From: Candidatus Leptofilum gracile
GTDB lineage: Bacteria > Chloroflexota > Anaerolineae > Promineifilales > Promineifilaceae
DNA: 64,000 nucleotides
Assembly (NCBI GenBank): GCA_016713825.1
Contig: JADJOJ010000001.1
Span: 62,001-126,000, forward strand
Direction: 5' to 3'
Positions 17,496 through 25,503 of this stretch are shown here, piece by piece. The notes below the pieces were generated by a model. The model was given only the letters and a program-made list of their open reading frames with translations, ran no database searches and was not told where the DNA came from. How positions within the stretch are numbered: the first letter of the stretch is position 1; every line of letters starts with the position of its first letter. The translations under genes and the position numbers were made by a program.

Positions 17496-19702
17496 ACCGA
17501 AGATTGATTTTCATCCTGGCAATTTATTTACTCATTACAGTAGGGTATGGCATTATAAACCCTTTGTTTGAAGCGCCAGATGAACATAGACACTTTTTTA
17601 CGGCCGCTTTCATAGCAGAAAACCGCAAGCTGCCCTTCGTTGCTCAAAACCACGACCTGTTGTTGGGCCAGGAGGCTGCACAACCACCCCTCGCTTACCT
17701 TTTGTCTGCTGTCATCATCTCGCCCATAGATTTGAGCACAGCTCGGCAGGATATTTGGTACAACCCTTATGGCACACAGGGTTTAGGCAACGCGCAAGCG
17801 TTAACCAACCGCAACCTTTTTATCCACACCACAACCGAACATTGGCCCTGGACAGACTACGTGTTGGCCGCGCACCTGCTGCGCATCTTTTCAACCCTTC
17901 TGGGATTGGGTACGCTGCTGTTTATCTACAGCGGCGCCCGACTGCTTTGGCCAAATAATCCGGCAAAACAGCTCCTCCCCACAGCTTTGATTGCTTTTTT
18001 ACCCCAGTTCAACTTTCAGCACGCCACAATTAGTAACGATGCATTCATCATCTTTCTTTGCACAGCTGCATTGTGGCAGCTCATTTGGATATGGCAAAAT
18101 TCAATAACGGGCAAACGGCTTTTGGGTGTAGGAATTACTGTTGGGCTAGCCGCCTTAAGCAAAAATGCGGGCATTCTACTGCTAATTTTTACGATGGGGT
18201 TTTTATTAATTTGTCACTTGAAAACGGCCGTTTCCTGCCACAAAAGTATTCGGCTATGGCTAGGACAGACGGCCGTTACCATTTTGCTCCCTGTTCTGCT
18301 CATTGCTGGCTGGCTCTGGTGGCGCAACTGGCAGCTTTATGGCGACTGGACTGCGACCACGGAGTTCATTCGTCTTTCAGGCGGCGACAGAGCCTTTACA
18401 ATCGGCCAGGTTTTAGCAGAAAGTGGCGGGCTTTGGCGCTCACTTTTTGCCGTTTTTGGCTGGGTTAATTTGCCTGCACCCAACTGGGTCTTCTGGATTT
18501 GGAACGCTGTCTTGCTTGTGGCCCTGGGGGGCGTTCTTAAAAAGATTAACATGCCCAAAATCACGTTGCCAGTTAATCGCCAATGGCTTATTTCCCGCTC
18601 TTTGCCCTTGCTGCTGGCTAGCTGGTTTGTGGCCGTCTACGCTGGTTTGCTGCTGTTTATGCTGCGGACGCCCGCAGCCCAGGGCAGATTACTGTTTCCT
18701 GCCATTCTGCCTCTGGCCTTTGGAATCTCTCTAGGCTTAACCAACTGGAACTGGCGGCCAATTCAATGGCTGGCACCTGGCTTGGCCTTGCTGACGACAA
18801 TTTATTGTTTGTTCGGGGTGATCATGCCTGCCTATCAGCAGCCTGCCATTATGGAGAACCTGCCAGCTCATGCAACCCCTCTGGAGCAAGAGATGGGGGC
18901 TGGCCTCACGCTGCTAGGTGTGACAATGGAAACTGAAACGGCCGTTCCCGATGACATTGTCTGGTTTACCCTGTACTGGCAAGCCAACACAGTTCCACTC
19001 CAGCCACCTGAACTTGTTGTAGATTTGCTGGGGCGCGACCTCGTGCAAATCGGGAACAGCCGTGGTTATCACGGACGAGGGCAGTTCCCGGCTTCCGTTT
19101 GGCCGGCCGGCAAAATTGTTGCCGACAGAATGGGTGTTCGCGTGGCAAAAGAAACAGCGACGCCAGTATTAGCGCACCTGCTCGTGCGTTTGAACAGTAA
19201 TGCAGAAGCGCACCTTCCAACAATTCCCATTGGCAGTGTAAAAATAACGCCCCCAGAATGGTTAGAATCTGACACAATAGCGTTGGCTGAAATCGATGAA
19301 CATGTGCAATTAACGGCAGTTTCCATCAGCCCACAACAAGCATCACCAGGAGACACCATTACAATTGATGTTCGATGGCAAGTTATAGCGCCACCACCAG
19401 CAGATTGGACAATCCTCGTTCACCTTGCCCAACCCAATCAGCCACCATTAGCGACAGGAGACAGCCCACCCTTGAATGGTCATTATCCCACGCGCATTTG
19501 GGCCACAGGTGAAACATTTGCAGATGAGTTTCATTTAACGGTACCAGAAAGTTTGAGCAACGGCCGTTACCCACTTTGGCTGGGCATGTACAATAGCAAC
19601 GATGGCTCACGCTTGCCACTGACAATCAACGGCGAACCAGCAGCCAACCAAATTTACCAAATTGGCACGATTGAGGTTTCACCCTTTCGGCCCAGTAATT
19701 AA
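17492..19702 (+). CDS. Membrane glycosyltransferase-like protein (GT-C/DUF2142-like), third of cluster
   Basis: About 736 residues if translation starts at the TTG at 17492, which overlaps the upstream stop by 4 bp like the previous junction. An upstream TTG at 17459 would add 11 residues and a 37-bp overlap. The first outer loop carries NPLFEAPDEHRHFF. AQPPLAYLLSAVI matches the QPPLYYW region of the paralogues. Membrane helices fill residues 1-440. The C-terminus has two beta-rich modules, the last with WTILVHLAQPNQPP, HYPTRIWATGE and RYPLWLGMYNSNDGSRL. Closely related to its neighbours, so the cluster grew by tandem duplication. Four ACGGCCGT palindromes lie within it. Confidence 0.7.
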   Translation: MNRRLIFILAIYLLITVGYGIINPLFEAPDEHRHFFTAAFIAENRKLPFVAQNHDLLLGQEAAQPPLAYLLSAVIISPIDLSTARQDIWYNPYGTQGLGNAQALTNRNLFIHTTTEHWPWTDYVLAAHLLRIFSTLLGLGTLLFIYSGARLLWPNNPAKQLLPTALIAFLPQFNFQHATISNDAFIIFLCTAALWQLIWIWQNSITGKRLLGVGITVGLAALSKNAGILLLIFTMGFLLICHLKTAVSCHKSIRLWLGQTAVTILLPVLLIAGWLWWRNWQLYGDWTATTEFIRLSGGDRAFTIGQVLAESGGLWRSLFAVFGWVNLPAPNWVFWIWNAVLLVALGGVLKKINMPKITLPVNRQWLISRSLPLLLASWFVAVYAGLLLFMLRTPAAQGRLLFPAILPLAFGISLGLTNWNWRPIQWLAPGLALLTTIYCLFGVIMPAYQQPAIMENLPAHATPLEQEMGAGLTLLGVTMETETAVPDDIVWFTLYWQANTVPLQPPELVVDLLGRDLVQIGNSRGYHGRGQFPASVWPAGKIVADRMGVRVAKETATPVLAHLLVRLNSNAEAHLPTIPIGSVKITPPEWLESDTIALAEIDEHVQLTAVSISPQQASPGDTITIDVRWQVIAPPPADWTILVHLAQPNQPPLATGDSPPLNGHYPTRIWATGETFADEFHLTVPESLSNGRYPLWLGMYNSNDGSRLPLTINGEPAANQIYQIGTIEVSPFRPSN

Positions 19703-19711
19703 TCCATTCCT

Positions 19712-21949
19712 ATGACCCAAGCACACAATTCCCCACCATTTTCTTCTAGGCAGCGGCTTTGGCTGGGCGCAATTTTGCTGGCTTATGCCCTGCTGGGTCT
19801 GGTTTACATGCTGGCTACGCCCCCCCTGGAATCATCGGATGAGTATAAACATTTCCCTGTTGTGCAGTTTATTCAAATGGAAGGCCAACTGCCCATTCTA
19901 GACCCAGATAACCCAGGCCGTTGGCTGCAAGAAGGCGCACAACCACCACTTTATTATTGGCTCATGGCAGGTCTTACCAGCTGGATCGACACCTCTGACT
20001 TGCCGGACGTTTATGAACTCAACAAACACGCATTTGTTGGCAATCCTAACCAGATTGGCAATAAAAACCTGATGCTGCATCAGCCAGAACGGGAACAATT
20101 CCCTGGGCAGGGAACCATTTTGGCCATTTACCTAATTCGGCTGGCTTCTATTGGGTTTGGTCTGGGGACGGTGTGGATTACGGCCGTTCTGGGTCAGCAG
20201 CTTTTTTCCAGCCAGGTCGGGCTGCTGGCCGCCGCCTTAACCGCCTTCAACCCCATGTTTTTATTCATCAGTGCAGCCGTCAACAATGACTCTCTCAGCG
20301 TTTTGCTCGGCTCGCTTGGCTTGCTGCTGCTGGTTCAGCTTTGGCAGCAGCAGCCAGACCCTCACCGTGCCTGGTGGCGCTATGTAAGCCTCGGTTTGGT
20401 ATTGGGGCTAGGTATTTTGACCAAATTAAGCCTGGGCGGGCTGCTCGGGTTAACGGGGCTGTCGTTGCTCTGGCTGACATGGCGCGAAAAACGCTGGCAA
20501 CTATTTTGGGTGGGTGGACCACTGGTTTTGGTAACGGCCGTTCTCGTTAGCGGCTGGTGGTTCTGGCGAAACTGGACCCTTTATCAAGATTTAACCGGGC
20601 TCAATGTTTTTATTGCCGTTCAGGGAACCCGCACCAACCCAATCACCTGGGCAGATTGGGTGTCTGAATTTGGTACCTTTTTCCGCAGCTATTGGGGACT
20701 GTTTGGCGGTGTTAATGTAGCCGCACCGTCCGTCTTTTACTGGTTTATGAACAGCTTCTTCGTCATTGGCATCATTGGTTGGCTGCACCGCCCAAAACAA
20801 ATGGTTGTCAAATCCGCAAATTGGCTTGTTGTAGCCTGGAGCCTCATTGTTTTCACTCTGCTCATTCGCTGGAACCTGATCTCCCCGGCCTTCCAGGGAC
20901 GATTGATTTTTCCCGCTTTGGCAGGCATTAATGTTTTGTGGGCCATTGGTTTATTGGCCTGGGTTCCGGCAAAAAGGCAATGGCTGATGCTTCCCTCCAT
21001 TGCCGGGCTGCTAGCCGTAGCCGCGCTTTTGTTGGCCAGCCAGACAATTCGCCCAGCTTATACATTCCCCACCCCGGTAACTGAGGTGCCCGCAGCGGCC
21101 CAAATTGACCCGATTCTGTTCACCGGAGCAGAAGGCGTTATCCATTTGGTTGGCACGGCTATGGAGCCCGAACAAACGGTGCAGCCAGGCGGAACAACGC
21201 CTGTAAAAGTCACCCTTTACTGGCAGCTCACTGAACCAGTCTCGCACAATCTGATTACCGGCATCCATCTTTTGGGGCGTAACTTTGAATCTGTAGGGCA
21301 GGTAAACCGGCATCCGGCCAGCGGGCAACAACCAACCAGCCGGTGGCAGGTTGGGCAAATTTGGCAGGATGAGTATCACATTTATGTCAAGCAAAGCGCT
21401 GCTGCTCCTACCCAACTGCGTGTTTCCGTGAATCTGTTTGATCCAGAGGGGTTGGTTGAAACGGCCGCTTCCAGCCAGAATGGGCACCCTTTTTCACTCG
21501 TGTTGGTAGGCCCCCCTGCCAGGCTCATCCCCGACGCGCCGCCGCCACAGCCAGACACAACCCTCTCTGCCGATTTTGACCAGGGCATTCGGCTGCTTGG
21601 CTACGATCTGACTGCGAATGCCAGCCCTGGCGAAGAAATTAGCCTGATGCTCCTGTGGCAAGCCACAGCCCAACCAGACAAAGCGTATACCATTTTTGTT
21701 CATTTGGTTAATGATGAAGGATATCTACTGACCACTGGGGATAGCCCACCCGTGCAGGGGGATTTCCCCACCAATTTATGGCGCACCGACAACTGGATCG
21801 ATGACGAACACAAGCTGCAGCTCCCGCCAAACTTGTTGCCGGGCAGCTACCGTCTGCAAATTGGGCTGTATGATCCGGTGAGTGGCGTCCGCCTGTCGCT
21901 GGTTGGCGGGGGTGATTCAATCACGATTCCGCTGGAAGTACAGCCGTAA
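19712..21949 (+). CDS. Membrane glycosyltransferase-like protein (GT-C/DUF2142-like), fourth of cluster
   Basis: 745 residues from the ATG at 19712, 9 bp after the preceding stop. The first outer loop has TPPLESSDEYKHFPVVQFI, and GAQPPLYYWLMAGL follows. About ten helices precede a soluble C-terminal half of ~290 residues with two beta-rich modules. The second reads KAYTIFVHLVNDEGYLL, DFPTNLWRTDNWIDDEHKL and SYRLQIGLYDPVSGVRL, a very clear copy of the shared module. Same inferred role as the other members. It ends 22 bp before the convergent end of the fifth member. Confidence 0.72.
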   Translation: MTQAHNSPPFSSRQRLWLGAILLAYALLGLVYMLATPPLESSDEYKHFPVVQFIQMEGQLPILDPDNPGRWLQEGAQPPLYYWLMAGLTSWIDTSDLPDVYELNKHAFVGNPNQIGNKNLMLHQPEREQFPGQGTILAIYLIRLASIGFGLGTVWITAVLGQQLFSSQVGLLAAALTAFNPMFLFISAAVNNDSLSVLLGSLGLLLLVQLWQQQPDPHRAWWRYVSLGLVLGLGILTKLSLGGLLGLTGLSLLWLTWREKRWQLFWVGGPLVLVTAVLVSGWWFWRNWTLYQDLTGLNVFIAVQGTRTNPITWADWVSEFGTFFRSYWGLFGGVNVAAPSVFYWFMNSFFVIGIIGWLHRPKQMVVKSANWLVVAWSLIVFTLLIRWNLISPAFQGRLIFPALAGINVLWAIGLLAWVPAKRQWLMLPSIAGLLAVAALLLASQTIRPAYTFPTPVTEVPAAAQIDPILFTGAEGVIHLVGTAMEPEQTVQPGGTTPVKVTLYWQLTEPVSHNLITGIHLLGRNFESVGQVNRHPASGQQPTSRWQVGQIWQDEYHIYVKQSAAAPTQLRVSVNLFDPEGLVETAASSQNGHPFSLVLVGPPARLIPDAPPPQPDTTLSADFDQGIRLLGYDLTANASPGEEISLMLLWQATAQPDKAYTIFVHLVNDEGYLLTTGDSPPVQGDFPTNLWRTDNWIDDEHKLQLPPNLLPGSYRLQIGLYDPVSGVRLSLVGGGDSITIPLEVQP

Positions 21950-21971
21950 CTTTCAATCGAACAAGCCAACT

Positions 21972-24710
21972 TTACGGCACAATCTCTATCGTTTGCAGCA
22001 AAACCCTATCCCCTAATGCGCTGTGAGGGCCGCTGACGGGCAGGCGTTGGCCGGTGGCCAGCAGGTAGAGGCCGACCTGCAGCTGGTATTCGCCCGGTGG
22101 GACGTCTGTGAACCAGGAACGGCCGTCCAAAATCACCTCCCCCTCGCCCCAAAACGACGTGGGGTAGAGGCCCCCCAGCGGCTGGCCATCCTGCCCCAGC
22201 ACAAATTCCCCCTCTGGCGTGAGCAAATGTAGAAAAACGGTGTAATCCGCAGCGATGGGGCCGATCGCCTGCCAGTACAAAGTCAGGTCCAGCGGCTCGG
22301 TGAGCGAGACGGTAGTAGGCAGATCGGCGTGGGTGAGCAGAATTGCGTCGCCGAATTGGGTGCCGAGGGGGGTGGCTGTGGGGGGAACGGCCGTTTCCTC
22401 TGGCAGCGTCTTCAAGCGGGCAATGTTGATCGTCGTGTCCCCGTTGGCATCCTGAATGGAGAGCGGGAACTCGGTGCCGGGCTGGCGCAGGCTGATTTGC
22501 ACGGTGTAGGCGGCGGGTGCGGCCTCCGGCAGGGGGAGGGTGTACGGGTCGCGCAGCAGCTGCCCGGCGGACAAATTGCTGAACACGGTAAAGCCGGGCG
22601 TGGGATTGACGATGGTTTGCTGCGGCACGCCCCGACCATCGAGCAGGGTGAGCACCACCTCGTAGGCGGCGGCGGGCGGCTGAAGCGCCTGCCAGTACAG
22701 CGTCAGCTCGTTGGGCAGCGCCGTCTCCACGCCGATGAGCTGGAGCTCGCCGCCAAAGTTGCCTGCGGGCGGGGCGGGGATGTGGGGGATACGGCCGTCT
22801 GCCACCTGCACCACCAGCGGCGAATGGCCCGAATCGAGCCAGAACCCTTTGCCCAGCAGCAGCAACATGGCCAGCACCACGACTAAAAAAGATGGGGAGA
22901 TTGGAAATTGGAGATTGGAGATGTGTGCTACATGCCAATCTCCAATCTCTAATCTCCGATCGCCCAAAACCACCAGCCACAAGCAAACCAGCAAACCCGC
23001 CACCGAAAGTAAATCTGCCAGCCAGCGCACCGGCGTACGGCCAAACCAGAGTTCGAGCGCGTGTTCGCCGGGGGGAATGGTGAGCTGGAGACGGCCGTTT
23101 TCATCTACCCCCACCGCCCAATCGTCCCCATCCAAAGTTGCCTGCCAGCCGGGGAAAATGTGGCTGGCGAAGGTGAGGGTGGTGGGTTGGGTGAAGCTGG
23201 TTTGCCAGACAGCTGTCCACGGGTCGCTTTTTTGCAGGGTGAGGCTGTTTTGGGGAACGGCCGTTACCAACTTATCCGCCAGCGAAGAGCCAGCAGGCAC
23301 AACGGGGCCAGCGGGCCACTCCGTGACGCGGGCGTCGCTGTACTCGCCCCACGCCGTCAGGCCGATGATTTGGTACGTTTGCTGCACGGTGGTGACGTCG
23401 GTGAGGGACGGCCGTTCCGGCAACCCCACCCAGCGCGGCGGAACCAAATACGGCACCAGATTGACATAACTAGCCAAAATTACAGTCAGCAGCACGATAA
23501 TCATTAACCGCAAAGGACGCGGAGAGCGCAGAGTTTTAAGAGATTTCTCTTTTTCTCCGCGTTCTTTGCGTTCTCTGCGGTAAAAAATCCCCAAGCTAGC
23601 AATGGGCAAAAAGAAGGCGGGCACGTCCAAAAGCCGCCAGGGAAACTGCAAACCGCGCAGCGGTTCCACCAGCTGCCAAACCAGATCGGAGGCGGGCAGG
23701 GTGAGGCAGAGCACGCCCCAGCCGAGCAGCCCAGCGGCCAAAAAGAGGGCATCGTGCGCGGGAAAATCGCCCCGTTGGCGCAGCCAGCGCCCCACCGACC
23801 AGCCGGAAACGGCCGTTCCCCCAAACCCCAGCAGCAGCGCCACCAATCCCACCGTTTTGGGCAGATACGCGCCACGCAGTTCGGCAACGGCCGTTCCCGG
23901 CCAATCCCACAGCGTGGCAAAATAGTCGCCGTACCACACCTTGCCTGCCTCGGCCACGTAGCGGGTGAACTGAATTTCGCTGAAGGCAGGCAGCCAGGCG
24001 AAGGCGGCGATGGCGAGCCCCAAAGCAGCCACAGCCAGCAAAACCAGCCAGCGCGGCCGCGATCCGCCCCAGCGCAGTACAAACAGCAGGCTCCACAGCA
24101 GCAGCGGGGCCAGCAGCAGCAAGCTGGCGGCGGCGTGAGAGAGCAGCAGCAGGGCAATTGCCCCGGCAGCGAGAACGATTTTGCGGGAAGACGGCCGTTC
24201 CACCACCCGCCAAATCAGCCAGGCCACCAGCGGCACCAGCCCCAGTGCCAAACTATTCGAGGTGCTGCCCCGGCTGTAAATTTGGGCGGCCAGGTGAGGG
24301 GAAAGGGTGAAAACGGCCGTCGCCATCAGCCCACCCAGCTCCCCAGCCAGCGCCCGACCCAGGCCAAACATCCCCACCGCGCCCAGCAGCAGGCAGAGGG
24401 CAAACAGCAGGTTGATCGCCACATCCGCCTGCTGGCCGGTGAGCCAGTAGAGGGCGGTGAGCAGCCAGGCGCTCAGTGGCGGGTAAAAGGTGAACAGCGG
24501 CGAGCCGTAGCCGTAGATGAGGTCGGGCTGCCAGCGAGCCAGCGGCACGCCCGCCGCCCACTGCGCATTCACCAGCGGAATGCGAAAATAGTGCAGCAGC
24601 AGATCATCCCCCTGCGGCGGCAGCCCCCACAGCGGCTGCGCGACCAACGCCACCAGCAGCAAAACGGCCAGCCACGGCCACCAGTTGTGCCTTTTGCCCA
24701 AATCAATCAT
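21972..24710 (-). CDS. Very large membrane protein, YfhO/GT-C-like, with shared C-terminal modules and two in-frame palindromic inserts
   Basis: About 912 residues from the ATG at 24710. The open frame runs on to 24947 but that part is antisense to the tRNA-Sec gene. The N-terminus reads PPQGDDLLLHYFRIPLV after the first helix; around ten more helices follow. A beta domain with IFPGWQATLDGDDWAV and IPPGEHALELWFGRTPV resembles the YfhO-type extracytoplasmic domain. After two more helices come two modules like those of the four convergent paralogues (DYTVFLHLLTPEGEF, YPTSFWGEGEV, YQLQVGLYLLATGQRL). Two palindromic elements of the intergenic type sit inside the gene in frame (22894-22960 and 23504-23584), each in a loop between helices. 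Nine or more ACGGCCGT sites occur here. Confidence 0.7.
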   Translation of the reverse strand: MIDLGKRHNWWPWLAVLLLVALVAQPLWGLPPQGDDLLLHYFRIPLVNAQWAAGVPLARWQPDLIYGYGSPLFTFYPPLSAWLLTALYWLTGQQADVAINLLFALCLLLGAVGMFGLGRALAGELGGLMATAVFTLSPHLAAQIYSRGSTSNSLALGLVPLVAWLIWRVVERPSSRKIVLAAGAIALLLLSHAAASLLLLAPLLLWSLLFVLRWGGSRPRWLVLLAVAALGLAIAAFAWLPAFSEIQFTRYVAEAGKVWYGDYFATLWDWPGTAVAELRGAYLPKTVGLVALLLGFGGTAVSGWSVGRWLRQRGDFPAHDALFLAAGLLGWGVLCLTLPASDLVWQLVEPLRGLQFPWRLLDVPAFFLPIASLGIFYRRERKERGEKEKSLKTLRSPRPLRLMIIVLLTVILASYVNLVPYLVPPRWVGLPERPSLTDVTTVQQTYQIIGLTAWGEYSDARVTEWPAGPVVPAGSSLADKLVTAVPQNSLTLQKSDPWTAVWQTSFTQPTTLTFASHIFPGWQATLDGDDWAVGVDENGRLQLTIPPGEHALELWFGRTPVRWLADLLSVAGLLVCLWLVVLGDRRLEIGDWHVAHISNLQFPISPSFLVVVLAMLLLLGKGFWLDSGHSPLVVQVADGRIPHIPAPPAGNFGGELQLIGVETALPNELTLYWQALQPPAAAYEVVLTLLDGRGVPQQTIVNPTPGFTVFSNLSAGQLLRDPYTLPLPEAAPAAYTVQISLRQPGTEFPLSIQDANGDTTINIARLKTLPEETAVPPTATPLGTQFGDAILLTHADLPTTVSLTEPLDLTLYWQAIGPIAADYTVFLHLLTPEGEFVLGQDGQPLGGLYPTSFWGEGEVILDGRSWFTDVPPGEYQLQVGLYLLATGQRLPVSGPHSALGDRVLLQTIEIVP
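22894..22960. repeat. Intergenic-type palindrome inserted in frame in a coding region
   Basis: The arms consist of ggagattggaaattggagatt and aatctccaatctctaatctcc type units around a short centre. The same unit forms the intergenic palindromes at 24965-25018 and 29284-29329. Here it is read as about 22 residues (LEIGDWHVAHISNLQFPISP) between two membrane helices of the fifth glycosyltransferase-like protein. The frame stays open. Confidence 0.8.
23504..23584. repeat. Second intergenic-type palindrome inside the same gene
   Basis: The left arm begins taaccgcaaaggacgcgg and the right arm ends gttctttgcg ttctctgcggtaa. It belongs to the same family as the intergenic copy at 40397-40471 (accgcagagggcgcaaagg ... 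ctttgcggt). It is read in frame as a highly charged stretch, RRERKERGEKEKSLKTLR, in a loop between two helices. Confidence 0.8.
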
Positions 24711-24860
24711 GGCCCCAATAGTAGAGCGGATAAAGTTTCTTTGCCAAAACAGTTTATAGAGAAACGGCCGTCCCCCGTTAACAATTAACCATTTACCATT
24801 CACAATTAACCATTCACCTGCCGTTACCCAAATCACACCGACTGCGCTAAACTTGGGGGT

Positions 24861-24956
24861 GGGAGTGATTGTGTCCCGGTGGGCGCCCCAGTCTTCAAAA
24901 TTGGTGGCCGGCTGCGCTGAGCAGGCGGCGGTGGGTTCGACTCCCATTCACTCCCG
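24861..24956 (+). tRNA. selC: tRNA-Sec (selenocysteine), anticodon UCA
   Basis: The gene folds as a bacterial tRNA-Sec. It has an 8-bp acceptor stem, GGGAGTGA (24861-24868) with TCACTCCC (24948-24955), and a D arm with CCCGGTGGGC. The anticodon stem-loop is CCAGT-CTTCAAA-ATTGG with anticodon TCA at 24895-24897. A long variable arm (24905-24930) follows, and the T arm is GTGGG-TTCGACT-CCCAT. Discriminator G at 24956 is followed by CCT, so CCA is not fully encoded. The length (about 96 nt) and UCA anticodon exclude tRNA-Ser and suppressors. selA, selB and selD are not in the window but should exist in the genome if this tRNA is used. A palindromic repeat begins 8 bp downstream. Confidence 0.93.
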
Positions 24957-24964
24957 CCTAAAAA

Positions 24965-25018
24965 GGGAGATTGGAGATTGGAGATTGACCAATCTCCAAT
25001 CTCTAATCTCCAATCCCC
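24965..25018. repeat. Palindromic repeat of the ggagattggagatt family
   Basis: Left arm gggagattggagattggag, 3-base centre, right arm ctccaatctctaatctcc. It lies directly downstream of the tRNA-Sec gene. The same units occur at 22894-22960 (inside a gene) and 29284-29329. The preceding gap, 24711-24860, holds another repeated AT-rich motif (caattaaccatt, three times) that recurs near 50870-50897. Confidence 0.75.
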
Positions 25019-25036
25019 AACACAGTTTTTACCACC

Positions 25037-25096
25037 AGACTTTTGAAGTTTACTCCCCTGAAAACAGGCGCATTCGTTCCAAAACTTCAAAAGTCT
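25037..25096. repeat. 15-bp perfect inverted repeat upstream of the cupin gene
   Basis: agacttttgaagttt at 25037-25051 and its exact complement at 25082-25096, with a 30-bp loop. It ends 14 bp before the cupin start, so the structure would sit in the leader of that message. The arm shares acttttgaagt with the hairpin at 1620-1652. Confidence 0.65.
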
Positions 25097-25110
25097 TCAG
25101 CGAGGAATAC

Positions 25111-25431
25111 ATGGATTTAATCAAAAATTTACAAGATCACGTTGGCTCACACCCGGAAAAATTCTTTAAGGAGACCTTGTTTCGCGGCGATGCCCTGCTT
25201 TTGGGGCTGAACTGCCTGGAACCGGGCCAGGTGCAAAAGCCGCATGACCACACCGACCAGGACAAATTTTATTACGTGGTAGAAGGCGAGGGGCAGTTCT
25301 GGCTGGGCGAGGAGCAGCACGTGGCTGGCAGCGGCCAGGTGGTGTGGGCACCCGCTGGCGTAATCCACGGCGTGGAAAACAAAGGCACCACGCGGCTGAC
25401 GCTGCTGGTGGGCATCGCCCCTGCACCGTAA
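25111..25431 (+). CDS. Small single-domain cupin protein
   Basis: 106 residues from the ATG at 25111, which has GAGGA 6 bp upstream. A longer open frame to 24853 would read through the tRNA-Sec gene and was rejected. Cupin motif 1 is visible as PHDHTDQDKFYYVVEGEGQFW, quoted here in parts: PHDHTDQDKF with two metal-ligand histidines and the glutamate in YYVVEGEG. Motif 2 is PAGVIHGVEN with the last histidine. The fold binds a divalent metal and may be an isomerase, dioxygenase or simply a binding protein; the sequence gives no more. It stands alone between repeats. Confidence 0.82.
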   Translation: MDLIKNLQDHVGSHPEKFFKETLFRGDALLLGLNCLEPGQVQKPHDHTDQDKFYYVVEGEGQFWLGEEQHVAGSGQVVWAPAGVIHGVENKGTTRLTLLVGIAPAP

Positions 25432-25436
25432 AGCGT

Positions 25437-25497
25437 AACCGCAGATTTCGCAGATTTTTTATTCTTCTCCGCCCCCTCTGCGCCTCCGCGAAAAACT
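25437..25497. repeat. Intergenic palindromic element (cgcagat / ctgcg family)
   Basis: Starts accgcagatttcgcagatt and ends ctctgcgcctccgcg. It is a diverged member of the family at 23504-23584 and 40397-40471. It fills the gap between the cupin and methyltransferase genes. Confidence 0.5.
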
Positions 25498-25503
25498 TTT
25501 CTG

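Noticed and set aside
24833..25090. Open frame crossing the tRNA-Sec gene on the minus strand, and the upstream extension of the 21972 gene
   Set aside because: The overlapping sequence folds as tRNA-Sec; ESNPPPPAQRS-like peptides are the antisense of tRNA T arms and adjoining repeats.
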